Below are positions 51,978 through 60,009 of a DNA stretch of 64,000 nucleotides, piece after piece. Origin of the DNA: an uncultured Burkholderiales bacterium (lineage in GTDB: Bacteria > Pseudomonadota > Gammaproteobacteria > Burkholderiales > Burkholderiaceae_C). A model generated the notes under the pieces. The model was not told the DNA's origin, made no database searches, and saw nothing but the letters and a program-made list of their open reading frames with translations. How positions within the stretch are numbered: the first letter of the stretch is position 1; the number at the start of each line of letters is the position of its first letter. A program made the position numbers and the translations under genes. The DNA lies in the NCBI GenBank assembly GCA_943908475.1, contig CALTTG010000015.1, forward strand, positions 11,139 through 75,138, written 5' to 3'.

Positions 51978-52720
51978 GCCCGGCGACGCCGGGTCAAGAG
52001 CACCACCGTGACCAGTCCAGCCCCCATCAAGGCATAGGTGGTGGGCTCGGGCACCGCAGCCACCACGCCTGCCCCCGTGCCCGACCCATGGTCCGGCGGT
52101 GTCAGGAAGCTGGCGCTGAACATCAGGCTGTTGCCGTCCAGGATGGTGTAGATGCCTTGCTGCGGGGTGAGCAAGCTGCCGCTGTAGGTGTAAGCCTGCG
52201 AGAAGCTGGCCCGGTGTGACAAGCCGCCATCGTCGGTGGCCGCGTACAGGCTCAGCAAGTGAGGCGGGGTGGCCAGTGGCACACGGCTGGAGGCATCTGG
52301 CCCCATCTCGGGCGTCAGCACCGCCGCATACCCGCCCGGTCCCAGAGCCAGGTTGAGGTTGTTGAACGACAAGGCCTGATCGTCAATGCCGTAGGTGTCG
52401 TAGAAACTGGCCACTTCCTGCCCGAGGTAAAACCCAACCGGCGCCGCAGGGTCGCCCACCACCTGGCGAATGGACAAGCGCACCGCACCCGAATCACCGC
52501 CAGCCACCTCAAAACCCCAGGAGTCCAGCACACGGCTGTGGTACAGCGCAAAGGTCTGGAAGGCTGCGCGGCCTGCGATCATGGTGTCCACCATGATGGG
52601 CACCCCACGGTGGTCACGCGCCGACGAGGTGTTGTTGCTGAAAGTCTGTGCCTGAGACGCCAAGGCAGAAGCGGTCAGCGCGGCCACAGCCACCGCGCGC
52701 AGGGAACGTTCAAACTTCAT
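51962..52720 (-). CDS. PEP-CTERM protein between the sensor kinase and its regulator
   Basis: 252 residues from the ATG at 52720, with AAAGGAG upstream; the much longer frame to 53857 is antisense to the response regulator and rejected. Signal peptide RAVAVAALTASALASQAQ. Mature part rich in Gly, Ser and aromatic residues (YHSRVLDSWGFEVAGGDSGAVRLSIRQVVGDPAAPVGFYLG), suggesting a beta-sandwich. C-terminus VPEPTTYALMGAGLVTVVLLTRRRR is a PEP-CTERM signal. Its promoter carries two of the three CATCCC-N8-GGGATG sites, so it is the likely direct target of the two-component system around it. Converges with the kinase gene, overlapping 16 bases. Confidence 0.9.
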   Translation of the reverse strand: MKFERSLRAVAVAALTASALASQAQTFSNNTSSARDHRGVPIMVDTMIAGRAAFQTFALYHSRVLDSWGFEVAGGDSGAVRLSIRQVVGDPAAPVGFYLGQEVASFYDTYGIDDQALSFNNLNLALGPGGYAAVLTPEMGPDASSRVPLATPPHLLSLYAATDDGGLSHRASFSQAYTYSGSLLTPQQGIYTILDGNSLMFSASFLTPPDHGSGTGAGVVAAVPEPTTYALMGAGLVTVVLLTRRRRAQSNA

Positions 52721-52786
52721 CGATCGACTCCTTTCACGTTTTGATACATCGACCTCGGCATGGTGGACAGGAGCGTGATCACGACA

Positions 52787-52806
52787 CATCCCGACAACTC
52801 GGGATG
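52787..52806. promoter_or_regulatory. Operator candidate 1, CATCCC-N8-GGGATG
   Basis: CATCCCGA-CAAC-TCGGGATG, a perfect 8-base-arm palindrome, in the divergent promoter region between the PEP-CTERM gene and the response regulator gene. It shares 18 identical bases with the site at 53644-53661. Confidence 0.65.
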
Positions 52807-52855
52807 AGGGCCCCACGCCCCCCCGAAACGCGGGCCCATGACGACGCTTGGGCAG

Positions 52856-52875
52856 CATCCCCACGCCTAGGGATG
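52856..52875. promoter_or_regulatory. Operator candidate 2, CATCCC-N8-GGGATG
   Basis: CATCCC-cacgccta-GGGATG has the same half-sites and the same eight-base spacing as candidate 1, though a different spacer, 62 bases before the response regulator start codon. Confidence 0.6.
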
Positions 52876-52936
52876 GGCGACCGCACTCTGCGGGCTGCAC
52901 ACTCCGGCACACGCCCACCGACCGAACGCTCGCCCC

Positions 52937-53614
52937 ATGAACGCCGCCCCACTGCCGCAACACGTCCTGATCGTCGAAGACCAGCCCGACGCGCTGCACC
53001 TCATGCAGCAACTGGTGGAAGGTCTGTTCGGCACCGGCAACCACTTGGCCGCATCCGATCTGGCCCAAGCCCAGGCACACCTGGGCACCCGCTACGACCT
53101 GGTCTTGTGCGACCTGCAACTGCCCGATGGCTTGAGCATCGACTGGCTGCGCCACTATCGGCAGCGCCATCCAGAGCCCTGGATCGTGGTCAGCACGCTG
53201 TACGACGATGACGACCTCGTGTTCGCCTCGCTGCGCGCCGGGGCCGACGGCTACCTGCTGAAAACTGACAGCCCAGCCGTGCAGCGCGACACCTTGAGCC
53301 GGCTGCTCAATGGCGAGCCGCCCATGTCGCCCTCCATCGCGCGCAAGGTGATGCGGCATTTCCGGGCCCAGCCCGAGCCCGCGCCCGCAGGCCCCGCCTT
53401 GGGCACCCTCACCCCGCGCGAACAAGAAGTGCTCAGCCTGATCGCCCAGGGCCTGAGCGCCAAGATGGTGGCCGCCGAACTCAACACCAGCCGCTACACC
53501 GTCAACGACCAGATCAAAAGCATTTACCGCAAGCTGGGCATCGGCAACCGCAGCGAAGCCACGGCCGAGGCCATGCGCCTGGGCCTGATCCAGCTGCCCA
53601 CCCCCCAGCGCTGA
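52937..53614 (+). CDS. NarL/FixJ-family response regulator
   Basis: 225 residues. Receiver domain HVLIVEDQPDALHLMQQLVEG with phospho-Asp 59 in LVLCDLQLPDG and Lys in GYLLKTDS; then a LuxR-type HTH, LTPREQEVLSLIAQGLSAKMVAAELNTSRYTVNDQIKSIYRKLG. It lies just downstream of an inferred cognate kinase of the HisKA_3 type (49833) and is divergent from a PEP-CTERM gene. Three copies of CATCCC-N8-GGGATG flank it and may be its binding sites, allowing autoregulation plus control of the PEP-CTERM and lipoprotein genes. Confidence 0.93.
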   Translation: MNAAPLPQHVLIVEDQPDALHLMQQLVEGLFGTGNHLAASDLAQAQAHLGTRYDLVLCDLQLPDGLSIDWLRHYRQRHPEPWIVVSTLYDDDDLVFASLRAGADGYLLKTDSPAVQRDTLSRLLNGEPPMSPSIARKVMRHFRAQPEPAPAGPALGTLTPREQEVLSLIAQGLSAKMVAAELNTSRYTVNDQIKSIYRKLGIGNRSEATAEAMRLGLIQLPTPQR

Positions 53615-53623
53615 GGGGTGCAT

Positions 53624-53642
53624 GCGGCGTTTGACACGCCGC
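53624..53642 (+). terminator. GC-rich hairpin after the response regulator gene
   Basis: GCGGCG-tttgaca-CGCCGC, ten bases after the stop codon. There is no T-run, so it is a possible rather than a typical terminator. The third operator candidate begins at its last base. Confidence 0.4.
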
Positions 53643-53661
53643 TTCCCGACAACTCGGGATG
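53642..53661. promoter_or_regulatory. Operator candidate 3, CTTCCC-N8-GGGATG
   Basis: CTTCCCGACAACTCGGGATG differs from candidate 1 in one base of the left half-site and is otherwise identical, including the spacer. It is 78 bases upstream of the lipoprotein start at 53739. Confidence 0.6.
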
Positions 53662-53738
53662 GGCCATGCGCCCCTCCCCCTGGAAACATAACGACCCACG
53701 CTGTCATCGCGGCTGTCCCCACGTTCCAGGAGTTGTCC

Positions 53739-55586
53739 ATGTCATCCCGAGCCCATCGAGCCCCCCGAAACCCCCGCATCGCTCTGTTGAGCGCACTGGC
53801 CTGCGCCGCCCTGACCGCCTGTGGCGGTGGCGGTGGCGGTGGCACCACAGATACCACCGATGCGGCCGCAGCCGCCGCCGAACGCGAAGCCCGCGCCTTT
53901 GCCAGCCCCGGCTACCTGGTGCCTGCCGGCCAGACCAGCCTGAGCATTGCCTTGAGCAGTTGCGACTACCGGGTTGAAGACGCGCAGGGCAACGTGAGCG
54001 TCACTTCGGTGGGTGATGGCACCCTGACACTGCAGGCCGACGGCACGGTGGTGGTCACGGGCCGCACCACGGCCCAAGGCAACAACAGTGAACTGGCCCG
54101 ACTGCCCATGGGCAATGTAGAGCGTGCCTTCCTCGCCATGGGCATCAACGATCGGGTCACCAACCCCAGCCTGACCAGCGCCGAGTACGAATTCGACGTC
54201 AGCTCGAGCCAGCTGGGCTTGCGCATCGAGGCCCTGTCTCGCAGCGACGGCACGGGGCAAGTCACCGTCTCGCTGCCCAACGGGAATGAACACACGTGCC
54301 AAGTGCCCGCCAACGCCTTCAGCCTGCCGGAAACCATCAGCGCGCAACGGCTGGCCCGCATCGCCAGCAACGCCACCCGCGTGGACGGCACCAACCTGGG
54401 CGTCAACGCAGACCTCGACTCCGACAGCCAGAACGTCACCTGGTTCAACGGTGTCTCCGGGCACCGCTACAACGACATCACCAACCCCGCGTACCAAGGC
54501 GCCCGCCTGGTGCGCGTGGCCCGGGTGGACCAGCCCGGCACGCCAGCCGGCAGCTTCAGCGTGAGCAGCGATGGCGCCAGCTTCACGCCCGTCAGCGTCA
54601 CCCGCCTGCCTGGCAGCGCACCGTCATTCATTCGGTACAACGAGTCCTACACCGCCCAGACGCGAAATGGTGTGCCAGAGCTGGATGTGCAAACCGAACG
54701 CACCTATGCCTCAGGCAACACGCCTTCGCACGTCATTCGGCTGTTCCGGGAGGGCGATGCGCTCTTGCCCTCGCCCCAGTTGCTCATGACCGTCCCCACG
54801 TACTACAGCGGTGCCCTGGGGCAAGCCTCAGCCCTGCCCAACAGCTATTTCGCCGTCAACACCCGCATCCCGCTGAGCAATTGCCAGAACGCGCAGGGCC
54901 AGGCCATCCAGCGCCAGATCATGTTCAGCGAGGAAGGCCGCATCTACTGGCTCGACGGCAACAGCCAGGTGCTGCGCACCCTGACCCCTTCCGATGCCGA
55001 GCACCAGCGCCGGGAGCTGAGCCAGAACGCTGACGGACTGGAGGCCGACTTCAAGACCTACACCGATGCCCTCAACGCCGCACAGGACATGGCGAACCAG
55101 CAGCTCACCATCAGCCGCATCACGGGCCTGATCAGCTGGCAACAAAATGGCACCAGCAGCCTGACCGAGACCTGCTCGGCACCCAGCCAGCGAAGCAACC
55201 GCAACGCCATCACCCAAGGGCGCGTGCAGTCGATGGCGGTCAACACCACCGGCACCACCAACACCAGCAGCTACACCTGTGCAGGCGACAGCGGCCCGAC
55301 CAGCTGGCAGCATGCTGTCGACAGCAACGGCCTGTTCAGCACCACCACCACGTTGCCGGGCGGCAACCCGACCACCGTGAACTGGTCGGGAGGCAACAGC
55401 TGGTTCACCGAGGTCGGCGCCAACTACACCGAACGCTATGCCACCACACCCACCAGCAACCCGGCGGTCAGCGCAAACGTCACGCTGGCGCACCCGGCCA
55501 CCACCGTGCGCCAAGGGTGCTTCACCCAACCGCTGTTCCGACTGAATGGCGCAACGGTCGAGTTCATCAACCCGCTGTCACCGTGA
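53739..55586 (+). CDS. Large surface lipoprotein of unknown function
   Basis: 615 residues from the ATG at 53739, with CCAGGAG upstream. Lipobox in ALTACGGGGGGG gives a lipid-anchored Cys followed by seven Gly, a flexible tether typical of surface lipoproteins. The rest is Ser/Thr/Asn-rich with many short beta strands (GDGTLTLQADGTVVVTGRTTAQGNN, ASFTPVSVTRLPGS) and several spaced Cys (SCDYR, HTCQV, NCQNA, TCSAP, TCAGD, GCFTQ). No known domain recognised. The Cys pattern suggests a disulfide-stabilised extracellular domain. Located directly downstream of the response regulator with an operator candidate in front, so likely in its regulon. Confidence 0.75.
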   Translation: MSSRAHRAPRNPRIALLSALACAALTACGGGGGGGTTDTTDAAAAAAEREARAFASPGYLVPAGQTSLSIALSSCDYRVEDAQGNVSVTSVGDGTLTLQADGTVVVTGRTTAQGNNSELARLPMGNVERAFLAMGINDRVTNPSLTSAEYEFDVSSSQLGLRIEALSRSDGTGQVTVSLPNGNEHTCQVPANAFSLPETISAQRLARIASNATRVDGTNLGVNADLDSDSQNVTWFNGVSGHRYNDITNPAYQGARLVRVARVDQPGTPAGSFSVSSDGASFTPVSVTRLPGSAPSFIRYNESYTAQTRNGVPELDVQTERTYASGNTPSHVIRLFREGDALLPSPQLLMTVPTYYSGALGQASALPNSYFAVNTRIPLSNCQNAQGQAIQRQIMFSEEGRIYWLDGNSQVLRTLTPSDAEHQRRELSQNADGLEADFKTYTDALNAAQDMANQQLTISRITGLISWQQNGTSSLTETCSAPSQRSNRNAITQGRVQSMAVNTTGTTNTSSYTCAGDSGPTSWQHAVDSNGLFSTTTTLPGGNPTTVNWSGGNSWFTEVGANYTERYATTPTSNPAVSANVTLAHPATTVRQGCFTQPLFRLNGATVEFINPLSP

Positions 55587-55608
55587 CCGAGCCTGCCGGG
55601 TTGACGCT

Positions 55609-55986
55609 TCAGCCCGGCAAGGCCTTCACATACAGCCACCGACCGTCGATCCGGTGGAACAGGCTGCGCTCTTCCAGGCGGAAGGCGCGGCCTGCCACTT
55701 TGTAGCGGGCCACGAAATGCACCCAGCCTGCGTCGGGCCCGGTCAGCCCGTGGCCCTTGACCGACAGCCCCAGCCATTTCAAGCCAGGCTCCGGCGGCTC
55801 GATCACCTCGGGCCGATCGGGCTCCGCCCACGTGGCGAGCAGGTAATCGCGCAGGTCCAGCACGAACGCCGCATACCGCGAGCGCATCAAGGCCTCGGGG
55901 GTCGGTGCCTGCAAGTGCCAAGGCCCGGCGTGATAGCGGCCACAGCACGCGTCCAGGGCGGGGCCCTGGCCACAAGGACATGCCAT
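55609..55986 (-). CDS. YchJ family protein (UPF0225)
   Basis: 125 residues from the ATG at 55986; the long upstream frame lacks family similarity. CPCGQGPALDACCGRYHAG is the zinc-binding SEC-C-like N-terminus and YLLATWAEPDRP, GWVHFVARYKVAGRAFRLEERSLFHRIDGRWLYVKA is the NTF2-like rest. Family length is about 125-150. Molecular role is not established. It converges with the lipoprotein gene across 22 bases. Confidence 0.9.
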   Translation of the reverse strand: MACPCGQGPALDACCGRYHAGPWHLQAPTPEALMRSRYAAFVLDLRDYLLATWAEPDRPEVIEPPEPGLKWLGLSVKGHGLTGPDAGWVHFVARYKVAGRAFRLEERSLFHRIDGRWLYVKALPG

Positions 55987-56110
55987 CGAGGGCGTCGGGC
56001 GCACATCAGTAGACGCTTGGGGTCGGTTCACGGCGCAATCCATCGAAGTCTGCAGATGTCGCATTTTGACGGCAAGCCGCAACGCCCCAGTCCCCCTACA
56101 CTTTCGGCCC

Positions 56111-57706
56111 ATGCACACCTCACCCCGGCCCACCTCGCGCAGCGCCCGGCTCAGCCTCGGTTGGCCTTGGTTGTTGGCCTTGGCCGTGGGCTGGTTGCTC
56201 GTGGCCGTGGTGGTGCTGCAATCGGCGCAATCGCTGGGGCCGCGGCCCGCCTGGGACTGGTCGCCCGACAAAGGCCCCCACATCCTGACCCCGAGCGGCC
56301 CCCTGCCCTTGGCGGCCATCGAAACCCCTCAGCAGGTGCACCTCACCGGGGCCAATTGGCACACCCCCTCACCAGACGCTCAGCCCACCCGGCAAGCTTT
56401 CGAACACATGCTGACGGTGGAGGCCCTGCTCCACCAACTGGAAGGCCGACCGGGCATCGCCTTTGTGGACACCGACGGCCAGCGCTGGCCCATTCGCTGG
56501 GAGTCCCCGGGGCTGCCCGGCCTGCCCTGGCAGCTGTGGATCATGGTGACGGCCGCCCTGCTGGCGTGGCACGTGGCCATCGTCAACTGGCAAATCAACC
56601 CGCGCAACCGGCATCGACGCCTGCACGCCCTGATCGGCTTGAGTTATGTGATCGCCTTGTTGACGCGGGCCTGGATGATGAGCCGCCCCTGGGCCTGGTC
56701 GGCCACGGCGGTGCAAACGGGCTTCATCGTCTCGCACCTGATGACCAGCGTCTTCCTGGGCGCCACGCTCTTGCTGGTGCTTCGGCTGCCACAGCCGCTG
56801 CTGAGTGCCCAAGGCGAGCGCCGTTTGCTGGGCGTGCTGGCGGTGTTCTGCATCGCCGACCTGTTCCAGTTGTCGCCCATCGCGCATCTCACCGCCCACC
56901 AATGGCCGCTGGCCTCGCTGGGCTTGGTGGTGGTGGCACACGGTCTGTGGCAGTGGCACCGGCATCCCGACGACCGCGGGTACCGGGTGGCCCTGCGATG
57001 GTTCTTCATGACCCTGGCCTTGTCGGCCATCGCGCCGGTGACGATCTTTTCACTGTGGCCGCTGGACGTCGGTGGGGCGTCTTACATCAACCTGACCTTG
57101 CCGGCCTGTGTCTTGCCTTACCTGGGCCTGTTGGCGCTCATCCACCACCGCGATTTGCACCAGCTGGAAGTGCGCCACTGGCGGGCCTGGGCCTGGGTCG
57201 TGGCCCTGCTGGCTTCGTTTTGCTTCGTGGTGGGCCTGGTGTGGCATGGGGGTGAGTGGAGCACCCGCCTGACCATCGCCGCCACCCTGTCCCTGCCCTG
57301 GTTCTACATGTTGAGTCGGGCCTGGCTGACACCCGCCGAACCGCCTGCCTCGGGCGATCGGCTGACCCCCTTGATGCCCGCGCTCTTGAGGCTGGGCGCG
57401 AGACATCGGGCAGGGCTGCCCGTTGAAGACGACTGGCAAGCCTTGCTGCAACAAGCCTTCAACCCGGAAGACATCACCCGGCAGGCCCGGGCCGAGCACG
57501 CGCCCGCCCCCAAAATCCAGATCGACCAAAGCGGTCGGGTGCTGGTGCTGCCGACCTTGGGCGGCGACATCCTGCGGCTGCAAGGGGCCGACCAACGGCA
57601 ACGGCTGTTCAACCACGGCGACCAGCAACTGGCGCTGACCCTGTGGCGCCTGGCTTCACAAACGCTTCAACAAAGCCCCCACACCGGGCCGGCACCGCTC
57701 AACTGA
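56111..57706 (+). CDS. Kinase-less paralogue of the sensor kinase
   Basis: 531 residues from the ATG at 56111 (TTG 56066 alternative). N-terminal anchor, periplasmic segment (IETPQQVHLTGANWH) and about nine to ten membrane segments match the 49833 sensor block by block: VDTDGQRWPIRWESPGLPGLPW against IDAKNQRWPVTWGPMGLAGIPT, LTRAWMMSRPWAW against IRAWLSARPWGL, GFIVSHLMTSVFLGATLLLVLRLPQPL against FIVSHTCGLTFLGALLLMVLRIPQPV. The small cytoplasmic domain is kept, ending LTLWRLASQTLQQ against QALWRLTSHSLLT; the protein then stops, with no H-box or ATPase. It is thus a natural sensor-only protein. It could modulate the kinase by heterodimer formation or ligand competition. The intact, uninterrupted frame argues against a pseudogene. 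Confidence 0.85.
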   Translation: MHTSPRPTSRSARLSLGWPWLLALAVGWLLVAVVVLQSAQSLGPRPAWDWSPDKGPHILTPSGPLPLAAIETPQQVHLTGANWHTPSPDAQPTRQAFEHMLTVEALLHQLEGRPGIAFVDTDGQRWPIRWESPGLPGLPWQLWIMVTAALLAWHVAIVNWQINPRNRHRRLHALIGLSYVIALLTRAWMMSRPWAWSATAVQTGFIVSHLMTSVFLGATLLLVLRLPQPLLSAQGERRLLGVLAVFCIADLFQLSPIAHLTAHQWPLASLGLVVVAHGLWQWHRHPDDRGYRVALRWFFMTLALSAIAPVTIFSLWPLDVGGASYINLTLPACVLPYLGLLALIHHRDLHQLEVRHWRAWAWVVALLASFCFVVGLVWHGGEWSTRLTIAATLSLPWFYMLSRAWLTPAEPPASGDRLTPLMPALLRLGARHRAGLPVEDDWQALLQQAFNPEDITRQARAEHAPAPKIQIDQSGRVLVLPTLGGDILRLQGADQRQRLFNHGDQQLALTLWRLASQTLQQSPHTGPAPLN

Positions 57707-58703
57707 ACGAGGCCCCTTCGGGTGCCGCGTCAGGCGCACCGGCCGGGTTCGCCGTGACCAGCTGAAGCAACGCCAAGTGCACCTCACACACCCCTCGCAG
57801 GTAGACGAGGGTGGGCAACACCAGGGCCAGGGCAAACACGACCCCACCCCCAATGGCTGCGGCGGCGGTGTGGGCCAAGGCCTCTTTGGGCACCACCTGG
57901 GCGTTGATGTTGTGCAGCCCGCCGCCAAACAGACCAATCATCAGCACCTCCGGGGCCAGGTCAATGCCCAGCATCCAGACCGAGGCCTCGGCCATGAGGC
58001 GTCCGCCCAGCATCACGATCAGGCTGGTGCCCGCCGCGACCAGCGCCGTGACTCCGCTCAAGGCCAGCACCAGCAAACTGGCCTGGAGCAGGTGACGCCG
58101 GATGAAAATAAGAAGTGTGCGCACACTCTCAACGGACGACGAGCCCGACCAGACCGTGGGCCCCGTCAAGGGCCCGACCACGGCAGCACCCGCAACCACC
58201 AGCCCCCCCAAGGACACCACGGTGATGGGCACGGTCAAGGCGAACACCCAGGGCCCCACCACGGGCAAAGCACTGAGCCACAACAAACCCAACAACGCCG
58301 CCACCAGCGCCGCGCCCATGGTGAGCATGCACGCCAGCGAAATCAGCACGCGGTGCGCAATGCCCAGGGCGTCTTCCAAGGCGGTGACCACATCCCGGGG
58401 CTCGCGGCCCAAGGCCCGATCCATCAACAGCAAGCCGGTGGCATTGCTGCCGTAAAACGCAATGAACAGGCCCAGGGCCCCCTGCCCCACGGCCCACGCC
58501 AGCTCCCCCCGGGCCAGCGACGCCCGGGCCGTGGCCATGGCCAGCCCCGCACCGGAGAAGGACGACAGCAAGACGTACATGGCCCGCCCGTCGCGAATCG
58601 CCTCGACGCTGGACAAGACGCGCACCAAGGCGTGCCACCAGTCAAACCGCGGCACGCGTGCGGCGATCGGGGTGGAATGAGGGGACGCAGAGGGACTCGA
58701 CAT
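57699..58703 (-). CDS. Multi-span membrane protein of unknown function
   Basis: 334 residues with about seven hydrophobic segments (GALGLFIAFYGSNATGLLL, MLTMGAALVAALLGLLWLSAL, WVFALTVPITVVSLGGLVVAGAAVVGPL, LQASLLVLALSGVTALVAAG, AIGGGVVFALALVLPTLVYL). Not recognised as a known family. No charged active-site pattern. It converges with the kinase-less sensor, overlapping by 8 bases, and its start is upstream of the RRM protein region on the other strand. Confidence 0.75.
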   Translation of the reverse strand: MSSPSASPHSTPIAARVPRFDWWHALVRVLSSVEAIRDGRAMYVLLSSFSGAGLAMATARASLARGELAWAVGQGALGLFIAFYGSNATGLLLMDRALGREPRDVVTALEDALGIAHRVLISLACMLTMGAALVAALLGLLWLSALPVVGPWVFALTVPITVVSLGGLVVAGAAVVGPLTGPTVWSGSSSVESVRTLLIFIRRHLLQASLLVLALSGVTALVAAGTSLIVMLGGRLMAEASVWMLGIDLAPEVLMIGLFGGGLHNINAQVVPKEALAHTAAAAIGGGVVFALALVLPTLVYLRGVCEVHLALLQLVTANPAGAPDAAPEGASFS

Positions 58704-58937
58704 GGCTGGAATTATTAGGTGCTCACCCTAATCAAAACTGAGGAAAGTTCACAACACCGCGCCTGAGCACTTGACTTTCAGAAACATTGCACCCTTGACT
58801 GAGCCATTTAAAGCTGGCCTTCGCGCATTTCTGGACCCATAATGAAAGCCTGTGTCTGGTAGCGGCGCCTTCGATGGAATGGGTCCCGATGGTTGAAAGC
58901 TCCACATGGTTATTTAGATAGATAGGAGCTCTTTTCC
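58704..58937. other. Intergenic region before the RRM gene
   Basis: 234 bases divergent between the membrane protein gene and the RRM gene. It contains TTGACT twice (about 58772 and 58794) and CATAAT at about 58838, but not at standard promoter spacing to each other. The leader of the RRM gene is probably around 80-90 bases and ends in TAGGAGCT before the ATG. Confidence 0.5.
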
Positions 58938-59384
58938 ATGAGCAACAACAAGCTTTACGTGGGCAATCTGGCCTACAGCGTGCGCGATCAGGATCTGCAG
59001 GACGCCTTCGGCGCCTACGGCCTGGTGCAATCGGCCAAGGTCATGATGGACCGCGAAACGGGTCGCTCCAAGGGCTTCGGCTTCGTGGAAATGGGTTCTG
59101 ACGCAGAAGCGCAAGCAGCCATCAATGGCCTGAACGGTCAGCCCGTGGCCGGCCGCTCGATCGTGGTGAACGTGGCTCGCCCCCGTGAAGAGCGTCCTGC
59201 TGGTTTCCGCAGCCCCTACGGCGGTGGCCGTGAAGGTGGCGGCGGCGGCGGTGGCTTTGGCGGCGGTCGTCGCGAAGGCGGCGGCGGTGGCTACGGTGGT
59301 GGCGGTCGCCGCGAAGGCGGTGGCGGCGGCTACGGCGGTGGTGGTCGTCGCGAAGGCGGCGGCGGCTACGGCGGCGGCTACTGA
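58938..59384 (+). CDS. Glycine-rich RRM RNA-binding protein
   Basis: 148 residues. One RRM domain with RNP2 LYVGNLAY (residues 5-12) and RNP1 KGFGFVEM (about 45-52), and a C-terminal glycine-rich tail from about residue 92 made of repeated RREGGGGGYGGGG units. Such short RRM-Gly proteins in bacteria are cold-shock-like RNA chaperones; some of them are cold-induced. An intrinsic terminator follows at 59407. Monocistronic. Confidence 0.93.
   Translation: MSNNKLYVGNLAYSVRDQDLQDAFGAYGLVQSAKVMMDRETGRSKGFGFVEMGSDAEAQAAINGLNGQPVAGRSIVVNVARPREERPAGFRSPYGGGREGGGGGGGFGGGRREGGGGGYGGGGRREGGGGGYGGGGRREGGGGYGGGY
59221..59383 (+). repeat. Glycine/arginine-coding GGC-rich tandem repeat
   Basis: Degenerate repeats of about 39 bases encoding GGGRREGGGGGYG occur three times at the 3' end of the RRM gene. 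Repeat number could vary between strains by slippage. Confidence 0.7.
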
Positions 59385-59406
59385 TTCAACGTCGGTTGAA
59401 TGCATC

Positions 59407-59430
59407 AAAAGGCACCTTCGGGTGCCTTTT
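59407..59430 (+). terminator. Rho-independent terminator of the RRM gene
   Basis: AAAAGGCACC-TTCG-GGTGCCTTTT: a ten-base stem with the very stable TTCG loop and a T-run on the plus strand, 23 bases after the stop codon. Confidence 0.93.
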
Positions 59431-59557
59431 GCGTTCAGGTGCCTGCATCTGCACACAGGGCTTCGCGTTTGCTTACACAAATCGTGTCGGCACACATCGC
59501 GTGGGGCGCGTTCATCAGTCAGGCGGTATCACACCGTCGCACTGGAAGGAGACCCTC

Positions 59558-60001
59558 ATGAACATCCACGCCTTGACCCGCTGGGGCCTTGCCCTGGCCA
59601 CTGGCCTCACCCTGGGCCACGCCGCCCAGGCCCGCACCGACGTCGGTGTGCAGGTCTCTGTCCATCAGCCGGGGTTTTATGGCCGCGTCGAGATCGGTCA
59701 GCAAGCCCCGCGTGTCATCTACGCCCAACCCGTGGTGGTGCAGCAGTCGCCCGTGGCCGTGGTGCAAAAACCCATCTATTTGCACGTGCCAGAAGAACAC
59801 CACCGCCATTGGAACCGCTACTGCAACCGGTGGCGCGCTTGCGGTCAACCGGTGTACTTTGTACCGGCACCCGCACGCCACGGATACCGCGCTGGCTATG
59901 CCGAAGGCTATCAACAAGCCCGTGAAGACCACCGCGAGCGCCGTCGAGAGCGCCACGAACATCGCGGCCACGGCCGTGGGCATGGTCACGACCACCACTG
60001 A
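59558..60001 (+). CDS. Small secreted Arg/His-rich protein
   Basis: 147 residues from the ATG at 59558, with GGAAGGAG upstream. Signal peptide MNIHALTRWGLALATGLTLGHAAQA. The mature part has a VGVQVSVHQPGFYGRVEIG block and QPVVVQQSPVAVVQKPIYLHVPEEHHRHW, resembling short proteins with a PXYXPVV-like region found near periplasmic stress genes in Burkholderiales, then a strongly basic His/Arg-rich tail (REDHRERRRERHEHRGHGRGHGHDHH) that could bind metal. Function unknown. Confidence 0.7.
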   Translation: MNIHALTRWGLALATGLTLGHAAQARTDVGVQVSVHQPGFYGRVEIGQQAPRVIYAQPVVVQQSPVAVVQKPIYLHVPEEHHRHWNRYCNRWRACGQPVYFVPAPARHGYRAGYAEGYQQAREDHRERRRERHEHRGHGRGHGHDHH

Positions 60002-60009
60002 GGCAGCAG

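Noticed and set aside
52721..53857. Upstream extension of the PEP-CTERM frame to 631 codons
   Set aside because: The signal peptide and ribosome site place the start at 52720; the extension is antisense to the response regulator.
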